From Rickettsiales bacterium (GTDB lineage: Bacteria > Pseudomonadota > Alphaproteobacteria > Rs-D84), in the NCBI GenBank assembly GCA_031278055.1, contig JAITLD010000062.1:1-18535 (forward strand): a stretch of DNA of 18,535 nucleotides, in the 5' to 3' direction. Below, piece after piece: positions 12,910 through 18,535 of this stretch; within the stretch, counting starts at the first letter, position 1; each line of letters begins with the position of its first letter. A model generated the notes under the pieces. That model saw only the letters and a list, made by a program, of their open reading frames with translations. It did no database searches and was not told the origin of the DNA. The translations under genes and the position numbers were made by a program.

Positions 12910-13896
12910 ATGAGAAAAACAGAACGGTTTTTGATTTCCATTTTATGGCTAAATTCGGTTGCAATCGCGGCTTTGTGGATATTCAATACAATATTCGGAT
13001 TTAATCTGCTCGCTATCAATCATTGGCGATATTTGTCAGAGTTGCAACTGGCCGGCAGAGTTGAGGCGAAGTTTTATATTTTTCTCGCGGTGTTTGCCAT
13101 CGCAGGATTGGTCGGATTATACATGCTGATTGTCCCATGGCATAGGCGTATCAGAATACAGGGCCCCTCGGACATGCTTGCCATGCCTGTTGCGGAAAAA
13201 ATGGCGCCGCCTGCCGCGACGCAAAATGATGTTCGTCAAATGCCGGATTTATCCAGGCCCCCGAAATTAAATCTGAACAGCGTTTTTATCCCGACTCGCC
13301 GCGAGTCGTTTGAACTGCCGCCCGATAGCGAAAATCAAATCTTTCGCGAAAGTTCTGCGGCCCGTCAAATCGCCAGACCTGAAATTATAGATAAAATAAA
13401 AAATATGATGATAGGGGCGGGATTTGTAATCAAGGACGCGCCGAGCGTCGGGGGAACACGTTTGGATTTATGGGCGATAGGTACCGACGAGGCGATAGTC
13501 GCGGGATTAATATGTAATCAGAATGGCGAGATTATCGCGTCAGAGGGCGGCGATTCTATGTGGCGGGCGTCCGGTCGCGCGTTCAAATCCCCTGTTTGGA
13601 CGATGACTGCAATCGTTCAGAAATTGCAGGCGTTGTTTCTTAAAGTAATTGGCGCCGAATTGAAAGTCAGTCTTCTGCCGTTTGTATTCGTGGACGGGGG
13701 GACTGTTTCGAATAAAGACGAGGTGCGGAAAATTTGGGACGCGCTGGGGATTAAAGTATTCGATAACATTGATGTTTTCGGCGATTTTTTGGCCGAATAC
13801 AAACCGCGTCCGCTGGATGAATTCGAAAAGGAGGATTTTGAATCATTCTCGGAATTCGTCGATACGGTTGCGGTTTATTTTAATGGAGAAAGCTGA
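12910..13896 (+). CDS. membrane protein with C-terminal soluble domain, function unknown
   Basis: 328 residues. Two membrane segments (about 7-33 and 54-76), a variable Pro-rich stretch, then a soluble domain from about residue 150 to the end. That domain reads GTRLDLWAIGTDEAIVAGLI... and later LLPFVFVDGGTVSNKDEVRKIWD. The spacing loosely recalls NERD/PD-(D/E)XK-like folds, which use a D, an E and a K around a strand; I cannot identify a full catalytic set, so this is only a suggestion. ATG 12910 follows TATAAT by 7 nt. AAGGA is only 1 nt from the ATG, so a leaderless start is as likely as a ribosome binding site. The next gene overlaps by 1 nt (TGATG), so the two are translationally linked. 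Confidence 0.72.
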   Translation: MRKTERFLISILWLNSVAIAALWIFNTIFGFNLLAINHWRYLSELQLAGRVEAKFYIFLAVFAIAGLVGLYMLIVPWHRRIRIQGPSDMLAMPVAEKMAPPAATQNDVRQMPDLSRPPKLNLNSVFIPTRRESFELPPDSENQIFRESSAARQIARPEIIDKIKNMMIGAGFVIKDAPSVGGTRLDLWAIGTDEAIVAGLICNQNGEIIASEGGDSMWRASGRAFKSPVWTMTAIVQKLQALFLKVIGAELKVSLLPFVFVDGGTVSNKDEVRKIWDALGIKVFDNIDVFGDFLAEYKPRPLDEFEKEDFESFSEFVDTVAVYFNGES

Positions 13897-14399
13897 TGTT
13901 TAATTCCAAGCACGATGCCGAACAGCGTCTGGCTGGATTTCTGATGGATGATATGCCTGTTGAAAGTTGCAAGGCTACGCCGTCGCCGTTTCCGAAAGAC
14001 TGGTTTCGGATGTTTCGTCAGGCGCGCATTGAATTTATGGAATCATTGGATGATTCTGTTCAAGAGCTCGCGCTCTTGAATCTGCCGCGCGATGATTTTA
14101 TAAATTTGCTGACGGCGAAAACCATGCCGGAAAATTTATGCTTAAAATTTCGTCGGCCGATTTTATACGGCGGAGAAATAAATCCTGAAAACATGTTCAT
14201 AATAACGAATTTTCCATACGGGTTAAATTTAGATATTTTTATGGCCGAGCAGTCGGGGCAGGGCGAAATCTGGTATCCGAATCCGGCGAAAAAAATATAC
14301 GTTTCTATGAATGTGCTGTCCGGCGGAGATGGCGGAAACGCGACATCCGATCGCCTGGCGCAGGCGTTTGCGTCAATGAGCCAAAACCGCGATATGTGA
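13896..14399 (+). CDS. hypothetical soluble protein, 167 residues
   Basis: No family recognised. No signal peptide or membrane segment. It contains the stretch LYGGEINPENMFIITNFPYGLNLDIF and ends in a Gly/Asn-rich tail (GGDGGNATSDRLAQ). The start overlaps the stop of the upstream membrane-protein gene by 1 nt, and GGAGAAAG precedes the ATG, which indicates coupled translation and probable joint function. A SUKH-like gene begins 47 nt downstream with its own ribosome binding site. Confidence 0.68.
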   Translation: MFNSKHDAEQRLAGFLMDDMPVESCKATPSPFPKDWFRMFRQARIEFMESLDDSVQELALLNLPRDDFINLLTAKTMPENLCLKFRRPILYGGEINPENMFIITNFPYGLNLDIFMAEQSGQGEIWYPNPAKKIYVSMNVLSGGDGGNATSDRLAQAFASMSQNRDM

Positions 14400-14446
14400 T
14401 GTTAATCGGAAAATAAAGGGGTTGGTATTTTTGGAGAAAAGACGAT

Positions 14447-14881
14447 ATGAACGAAAGAATAAAACATCTTGTTGAGGCCGGCGCGATATTTTTGGACGCC
14501 CCCGTCGGGAGTCGCGCGTTGGAATTGGCGAATGCGGCATTTCAGCAGATGAGGGCGTCGATTCTTCCCGAATCGCTAGTCATTTTTTACAAAAGCTTTG
14601 GCGGGGCGATTTTTGGGGATACATGCGTTTTTCCATTGGACGATATCGAGAGGTCCGGCAGAAATTATATAATTCCCGGAATTATTCAGGTTAACCGCAA
14701 GATGGCGGGGTTTGCCGTTTTGCGCGGCCGGACGGTTTGGGGTCGGAATCAGTTTTATTTATTTTCATGCGATGTTGCCGGAAACTTGTATATGCACGAT
14801 GTGTTGACGTTGCAAGTATTAAGAAAATATACGGATTTCTACGTCGCCTTGACAGATTGTTTATTGGTTGGGAAGATATAG
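14447..14881 (+). CDS. SUKH (SMI1/KNR4-like) domain protein
   Basis: 144 residues. The order of elements fits the SUKH fold: LPESLVIFYKSFGGAIFG near the N-terminal third, the P-L-D-D-I turn, an F/Y-rich strand (QFYLFSCDVAGNLYMHD) and a C-terminal helix (DFYVALTDCLLVG). SUKH proteins are often immunity proteins of polymorphic toxin or contact-dependent systems, but many have other roles, and no toxin gene is next to it. GGAGAAAAG lies about 7 nt before the ATG. The ribbon-helix-helix gene follows after only 2 nt. The assignment is by pattern, not by alignment. Confidence 0.6.
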   Translation: MNERIKHLVEAGAIFLDAPVGSRALELANAAFQQMRASILPESLVIFYKSFGGAIFGDTCVFPLDDIERSGRNYIIPGIIQVNRKMAGFAVLRGRTVWGRNQFYLFSCDVAGNLYMHDVLTLQVLRKYTDFYVALTDCLLVGKI

Positions 14882-14883
14882 GA

Positions 14884-15084
14884 ATGAGAAAAATAAGCGT
14901 TTCAATTTCTAAACATTTGACATCATTTTCCGTCGAGCAAGAATTTATCGACGAATTGAAGTTTATTGCAAAAACGCAGAAAAAGACATTGGCCGCGCTT
15001 GTGCGCGAAGTTGACGAGAACAGGGATGAAAATCAAAATCTTTCGTCCGCGATACGGACATTCGTCTTGAAAAATAAAATCTAG
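14884..15084 (+). CDS. ribbon-helix-helix DNA-binding protein (RHH_4-like)
   Basis: 66 residues. The chain reads ISVSISKHLTSFSVEQEFIDELKFIAK, then LAALVREVDENRDE, then NLSSAIRTFVL. This is the pattern of the short alphaproteobacterial RHH_4 family: a beta strand that dimerises and reads the major groove, then two helices. It probably represses a nearby promoter, perhaps its own operon promoter at 12874-12902. It follows the SUKH-like gene by 2 nt, so the two are very probably co-expressed. ATG 14884 is preceded by GGAAG/TAGGA sequences. Confidence 0.8.
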   Translation: MRKISVSISKHLTSFSVEQEFIDELKFIAKTQKKTLAALVREVDENRDENQNLSSAIRTFVLKNKI

Positions 15085-15127
15085 TCGCCTATTGCGGGCC
15101 GTTCGTCGATAAGGTCGCCTTTTTGTA

Positions 15128-15155
15128 TTGAAAAAGCGGATTTTATTGTTATAAT
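15128..15155 (+). promoter_or_regulatory. promoter of leuS
   Basis: TTGAAA (15128-15133), 16-nt spacer, perfect TATAAT (15150-15155). Predicted start near 15162, leader of about 50 nt, which contains a weak GTCG...CGAC hairpin (15164-15179) and no T-box. Confidence 0.65.
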
Positions 15156-15211
15156 TTCGCTCGGTCGTTTGCAGACGACGAATTGATGAATTGATGAACA
15201 ACGAGGAACCC

Positions 15212-17590
15212 ATGTCCGAGGATAAAATAAAACAACGCGAAGCGAAGTGGCAGAAAAAATGGGCGGACGCGAAGTGCTGGACGCCGAAGAATGACGGAAC
15301 AAAACCGCATTTTTATAATTTGGTGGAATTTCCGTATCCGTCGGGCGACGGACTTCACGGCGGACACATGATGACTTTTTCCGGCGGGGATGTGAGGGCG
15401 CGCTATTTTAGGAAGAAAGGTTTTGACGTTCTGTATCCCGTCGGATTTGATTCGCTCGGAATTTCGACCGAGCATTACGCGACAAAAATCGGCAAACATC
15501 CGTCTGTCGCCGTGCGCGAATTGGTTGAAAGGTTTACGAAAAGCATGGATGAAATCGGATGGTCGGTCGATCCGGATTCCAGAATCGCGACCAGCGATCC
15601 TGATTTTGTCAAATGGACGCAATGGATGTTCATTCAATTCTTTAATGCCGGATTGGCCTATAAATCCCCGTTGCCGATGAACTGGTGCCCGAATTGTAAA
15701 ACAACATTGACGAACGAGGAATTGGAAGACGGAAAATGCGAGCGGTGCCACGGGCTGGTCGAAAAAAAGATGAAGGAGCAATGGAATCTGCGCATTACGA
15801 AATATGCCGACAGACTTGTCGACGATTTGGCGTTGGTCGATTATCCGGAACGGGTGAAGGCCGAGCAGATAAATTGGATTGGCAAATCGATGGGCGCGGA
15901 TGTCGACTTCAAAGTCGGCGATGACATTATGACCGTTTACACAACCCGCGTCGATACTATTTACGGCGCCACATTCTGCGTTATCGCGCCGGAGCACGGG
16001 TTGGTCAAAAAATGGCTCGATGATGGGCGCATAACTAATTCGGACAGAGCGCGCGCGTATGTCGCCGCCGCGAACGCAAAATCGGAAATCGACCGCACCG
16101 ATGTGACCAAAGAAAAGACGGGCGTGAAGCTTGACGGGGTTATGGCGACAAATCCGTATACGAAAACCAAAATTCCTATTTTTGTCGCCGATTATGTGCT
16201 GGCCAATTACGGCACCGGCGCGATAATGGCGGTGCCTGCGCACGACCGAAGAGATTGGGACTTCGCGAAAAAGTTCGGCCTTGAAATTATTCCTGTGCTC
16301 TCCGGCGGCGATATCGAATCGGGACCATGGGAACAAGACGGCCCGCATATAAATTCCGGCCCGTTGGACGGATTGGACAAAGAGCGGGCCATTAGCAAGG
16401 CGATTGAAATTGGAAACGGTTTTGCGCGCGCGCGAACGCGCTATAAGATGATAGACTGGGCTTTCTCGCGACAAATGTATTGGGGCGAGCCGATACCGTT
16501 GGTTTATTGTCCGGTTTGCGGATGGCAGCCGATTCCGGAATCCGAATTGCCGCTATTGCAGCCATACATGGATGATTTCCATCCGACGGAAGAGGGCGAA
16601 TCCCCGTTGGCGCGCGCGACGGATTGGGTTAATACAAAATGCCCGAAATGCGGCGGCGCCGCAAAGCGCGAAACTGACACAATGCCGCAATGGGCGGGTT
16701 CGTCGTGGTATTATTTGCGCTATCTTGACCAGCATAACGACAAGGCGTTCTGCGACGCGGAGAAAATGAAAAACTGGATGCCGGTTGATCACTACGATGG
16801 CGGGAACGAGCACAACACGCGTCATTTGATTTATTCCAGATTCTGGTACAAGGCGATGTTTGATTTGGGGCTTGTCCCGGGGGTCGAGCCGTATAAAAGT
16901 CGCGCGACGCATGGTCTGCTTATGGGGTCGGACGGCAAAAAAATGTCAAAGTCGAGCGGCAACGGATTCATATTGTCGGAAATGGTGGACAGAGTCGGGG
17001 CGGACGCGGCGCGTCTGACAGTGCTGTCGCTGGGGCCATGGGCGGATAATGTGAATTGGTCTGACGGGGCGCTGCTCGGCGTGCAAAGATTTATGAAGCG
17101 CGTGGAAAACATATCGGACAATCTGACAGATTTGGAAATCGACGAACAGACGAGATTGCGCAATCAATTGGCCAAGGATGTCGGCGAACGGATTGAGAAT
17201 ATGCAGTTCAATACCGCGATTGCCGCCATGATGGAATACATGAACGCATTTGGCGGGGGAATTATGCCGCGCGCATGCTACGAGACATTGCTTCATTGTC
17301 TTAATCCGTTTGCGCCGCATTTGGCGGAGGAAATGTGGGAAAAAATAGGAAACAAGGAAATGCTGGCATTCGCGCCGTTTCCGATTCCGGATGAATCAAA
17401 ATTGGCGAAACAGAAAATTACGATTGTCGTTTCCGTAAACGGGAAAAAGCGCGCGGAGATTTTCGTCGACGCGAATGAGAATAGCGAAAGCATAGAAACG
17501 GCCGCGAAATCCGCCGTTGAAAAATATCTGGCCGGCAAAATTAAGAAAACGATTCATGTTCCGAACAGAATGGTGAACTTTGTTGTATGA
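15212..17590 (+). CDS. leuS: leucyl-tRNA synthetase, atypical form
   Basis: 792 residues; class I synthetase charging tRNA-Leu. The HIGH motif is HGGH (49-52) within EFPYPSGDGLHGGH. KMSKS is intact (577-581). The editing domain is present, with the Thr-rich TTRVDTIYG (244-252) and the late D345 in VPAHDRRDWD. Zinc-type cysteines are C159/C162 with C176/C179, and a second set is C433/C436 with C477/C480. At 792 residues it is shorter than usual alphaproteobacterial LeuS (about 860-880). The segment GGNEHNTRHLIYSRFW also departs from the common GG-EHA-LHLLYARFW. Start 15212 has GAGGAA directly upstream; an in-frame ATG at 15194 is weaker. The sequence character suggests horizontal origin, not proven here. 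Confidence 0.95.
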   Translation: MSEDKIKQREAKWQKKWADAKCWTPKNDGTKPHFYNLVEFPYPSGDGLHGGHMMTFSGGDVRARYFRKKGFDVLYPVGFDSLGISTEHYATKIGKHPSVAVRELVERFTKSMDEIGWSVDPDSRIATSDPDFVKWTQWMFIQFFNAGLAYKSPLPMNWCPNCKTTLTNEELEDGKCERCHGLVEKKMKEQWNLRITKYADRLVDDLALVDYPERVKAEQINWIGKSMGADVDFKVGDDIMTVYTTRVDTIYGATFCVIAPEHGLVKKWLDDGRITNSDRARAYVAAANAKSEIDRTDVTKEKTGVKLDGVMATNPYTKTKIPIFVADYVLANYGTGAIMAVPAHDRRDWDFAKKFGLEIIPVLSGGDIESGPWEQDGPHINSGPLDGLDKERAISKAIEIGNGFARARTRYKMIDWAFSRQMYWGEPIPLVYCPVCGWQPIPESELPLLQPYMDDFHPTEEGESPLARATDWVNTKCPKCGGAAKRETDTMPQWAGSSWYYLRYLDQHNDKAFCDAEKMKNWMPVDHYDGGNEHNTRHLIYSRFWYKAMFDLGLVPGVEPYKSRATHGLLMGSDGKKMSKSSGNGFILSEMVDRVGADAARLTVLSLGPWADNVNWSDGALLGVQRFMKRVENISDNLTDLEIDEQTRLRNQLAKDVGERIENMQFNTAIAAMMEYMNAFGGGIMPRACYETLLHCLNPFAPHLAEEMWEKIGNKEMLAFAPFPIPDESKLAKQKITIVVSVNGKKRAEIFVDANENSESIETAAKSAVEKYLAGKIKKTIHVPNRMVNFVV

Positions 17591-17645
17591 ATTGGAAACA
17601 GACAATGCGTCGTCATGTCGGCGCAAGTCGCAAGAGCGTTCGCTG

Positions 17646-18092
17646 TCAATAATAACAATAAGAATGGGTGTATGTTCCCTTGCTATCCGCGCCGCCCGCG
17701 GGTATGGCGCAATTTGTAAGCTCGAAATATCCGGCGGGGCAGCCTGTGTGCGACGGCATGACAATGGTCGTATTATTTTGGCAGGCGTTGGACATATCCG
17801 TGCTGTTGACGAAAGCGGCGCCGTCGGTATTTCTCGGCGATTCGCATGCTTTCGGGGTCGCGCATGTGTAAGAGCAGCTGAAATTTCCGTCATTGCATTT
17901 CATATCCACGCGATAGGTGTTGCATACCGGACGCCCGCCGCCGGTTGTATTTGTAGTTCCGGTCATATAGCATTTGCGTTGCTGGCAAACTCTGCATCCA
18001 AGGGCACATCCGATGGTCGTTGCCGCAAAGATGTTTTCCGCGCAAATCTGAACCGCCAGAATTGCGAAAAAAATTTTTCCCGTTTTTGACAT
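17646..18092 (-). CDS. small secreted cysteine-rich protein
   Basis: 148 residues. The start at 18092 has a near-perfect GGAGGA ribosome binding site 5 nt upstream; the upstream in-frame ATG at 18104 overlaps that site. A signal peptide (MSKTGKIFFAILAVQICAENIFAA) leaves a mature chain with 13 Cys among about 124 residues, including GCALGCRVC near the N-terminus and GCPAGYF near the end, plus many N/T/S residues. Disulfide-stabilised extracellular or periplasmic structure is likely. CPAGYY-type motifs recur in large Cys-rich surface proteins of gut Alphaproteobacteria, as I recall; this is a short member at best. Convergent with leuS (55 nt between stops). It has a long, hairpin-rich leader and an IS element just upstream of its promoter. 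Confidence 0.78.
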   Translation of the reverse strand: MSKTGKIFFAILAVQICAENIFAATTIGCALGCRVCQQRKCYMTGTTNTTGGGRPVCNTYRVDMKCNDGNFSCSYTCATPKACESPRNTDGAAFVNSTDMSNACQNNTTIVMPSHTGCPAGYFELTNCAIPAGGADSKGTYTHSYCYY

Positions 18093-18295
18093 TTTTTCCT
18101 CCATTGTGAACACAAACCGCCGAAACCGGCGATAAGGGGGAGGTAGCAACGCTATCAAGAAATTTTTTATTCGAAAGATTCCGCAACAATCGCGGGAATT
18201 ATTTTTCGTCGTGGCGATAACGGGCGCGGATACGGCCGCTTTCCACGACGCTCGATATAGAGTTGCTACACTCTGCCGCGGCATACCGTCGCGGC
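18093..18295 (-). promoter_or_regulatory. long structured 5' leader of the Cys-rich protein gene
   Basis: About 200 nt between the predicted start and the ATG contain several hairpins (plus-strand coordinates): GCCGCG/CGCGGC (18275-18280 with 18290-18295), AGAGT/ACTCT (18259-18263 with 18270-18274), an 8-bp perfect stem CGTCGTGG/CCACGACG (18207-18214 with 18243-18250) enclosing a smaller GCGG/CCGC hairpin, ATTCC-GC/GC-GGAAT (18178-18199), and a CGCCG/CGGCG hairpin near 18119-18132. The frame is open through it on the minus strand, but codon content and the strong ribosome binding site at 18092 argue against a longer protein. A cis-acting RNA is plausible; no known riboswitch class was recognised. 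Confidence 0.4.
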
Positions 18296-18301
18296 GTTCG
18301 T

Positions 18302-18329
18302 ATTATAAACAAGGTATATTTTTTGGCAA
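18302..18329 (-). promoter_or_regulatory. promoter of the Cys-rich protein gene
   Basis: Minus strand: TTGCCA (18329-18324), 16-nt spacer, perfect TATAAT (18307-18302). The -35 box ends 11 nt short of the left end of the IS element. Confidence 0.55.
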
Positions 18330-18340
18330 GTGTTTTTTTT

Positions 18341-18535
18341 GGGTCAAGACTAGATTTGCGGTGAATTTTGCCTAAAAAAGGGCAGGATTCCGTATGGTTC
18401 AGACACATCACAAAGTGCCGCACTTTACAAAGCGGAAATACCGGCTTATTGTGAAGCTTTTTTCTGAAGATTTGACGGCTGTTCAGGCATCTGAAATCAC
18501 TGGATTGAACAGAAACACCATCAATCTGTGGTTTG
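18341..18535 (+). mobile_element. left end of an IS1595-family insertion sequence, cut by window edge
   Basis: The boundary is placed at GGGTCAAGAC (18341), immediately after a run of eight T that may be part of the target duplication. IS1595-family elements often begin with GGGTCAAG-like terminal repeats and carry a transposase of the type seen at 18394. The exact border cannot be confirmed without the right end. Confidence 0.6.
18394..18535 (+). CDS. IS1595-family transposase, N-terminal fragment
   Basis: 47 codons before the window ends, with no stop. The segment KRKYRLIVKLFSEDLTAVQ followed by ASEITGLNRNTINLW matches the helix-turn-helix head typical of one IS1595 subgroup (usual form ...LFALDLTASQIAELTGLNRNTVNRY). 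The catalytic DDE/DDN domain would lie beyond the window. ATG 18394 has AGG at 18383-18385 upstream. Whether the full gene is intact is not visible. Confidence 0.8.
   Translation, partial: MVQTHHKVPHFTKRKYRLIVKLFSEDLTAVQASEITGLNRNTINLWF

Noticed and set aside
15149-16474. 441-codon open frame antisense to leuS
   Set aside because: It lies opposite a well-conserved gene and matches no family; long antisense frames arise from codon bias on the other strand.
18105-18284. N-terminal extension of the Cys-rich protein to 18284
   Set aside because: It would place the signal peptide internally; the strong ribosome binding site and signal sequence fix the start at 18092.
1-18535. CRISPR array, tRNA, rRNA or prophage genes
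   Set aside because: No regularly spaced direct repeats, cloverleaf-like segments, rRNA signatures or phage structural genes were recognised by eye.

Overview
The window looks like a chromosomal segment of an uncultured, fairly streamlined alphaproteobacterium, possibly host- or gut-associated. The evidence is gene content and order: a SPOR protein next to tatA, tatC next to a LysM/LytM lipoprotein, ftsK in the same block as lolA, and an RHH_4-type ribbon-helix-helix protein. These arrangements are familiar from Alphaproteobacteria. Genes are tightly packed, several start with GTG or TTG, and sigma70-like TATAAT boxes are easy to see. The exact lineage is inference; no rRNA or other marker is present beyond S20 and two tRNA synthetases.

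Layout, left to right. (1) 1-2143: promoter and leader hairpin, thrS without a TGS domain, then a 51-residue lipoprotein. (2) 2160-3033: two tandem, nearly identical VirB2/TrbC-like pilin genes, each with its own promoter and terminator. (3) 3049-4005: a SPOR-domain membrane protein and tatA. (4) 4054-9674: ftsK, an M23 peptidase with an intact active site, recJ and lolA, all co-directional. (5) 9800-11776: tatB, tatC and an NlpD-like lipoprotein with a degenerate LytM site. (6) 11777-11918: a non-coding gap holding nested inverted repeats. (7) 11919-12870, minus strand: rpsT (TTG start) preceded by an unrecognised 214-residue protein. (8) 12910-15084: a membrane protein, an unrecognised protein, a SUKH-like protein and a ribbon-helix-helix protein, driven from a tight divergent promoter. 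(9) 15128-17590: an unusual leuS. (10) 17646-18329, minus strand: a small secreted Cys-rich protein with a long structured leader. (11) 18341-end: the left end of an IS1595-family element, cut by the window edge.

Much of the window serves the envelope and division: Tat export, lipoprotein trafficking (LolA), septal peptidoglycan processing (SPOR, LytM, NlpD-like) and chromosome segregation (FtsK). The Tat genes are split: tatA is separated from tatBC by about 5.8 kb containing the ftsK-lolA block.

The most unusual signal is a dispersed imperfect palindromic repeat whose arms are built from CATGTTTCATGTCTCATG-like units (2003-2030, 8889-8909, 8979-9076, 9675-9789). Two copies are read in the same frame and supply the hydrophobic stretch of signal peptides in two unrelated exported proteins. 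Other points of interest are three TATAAT boxes 6-8 nt from start codons (possible leaderless mRNAs), a leuS with HGGH in place of HIGH, and two candidate structured RNAs. I found no CRISPR array, tRNA, rRNA or complete mobile element.
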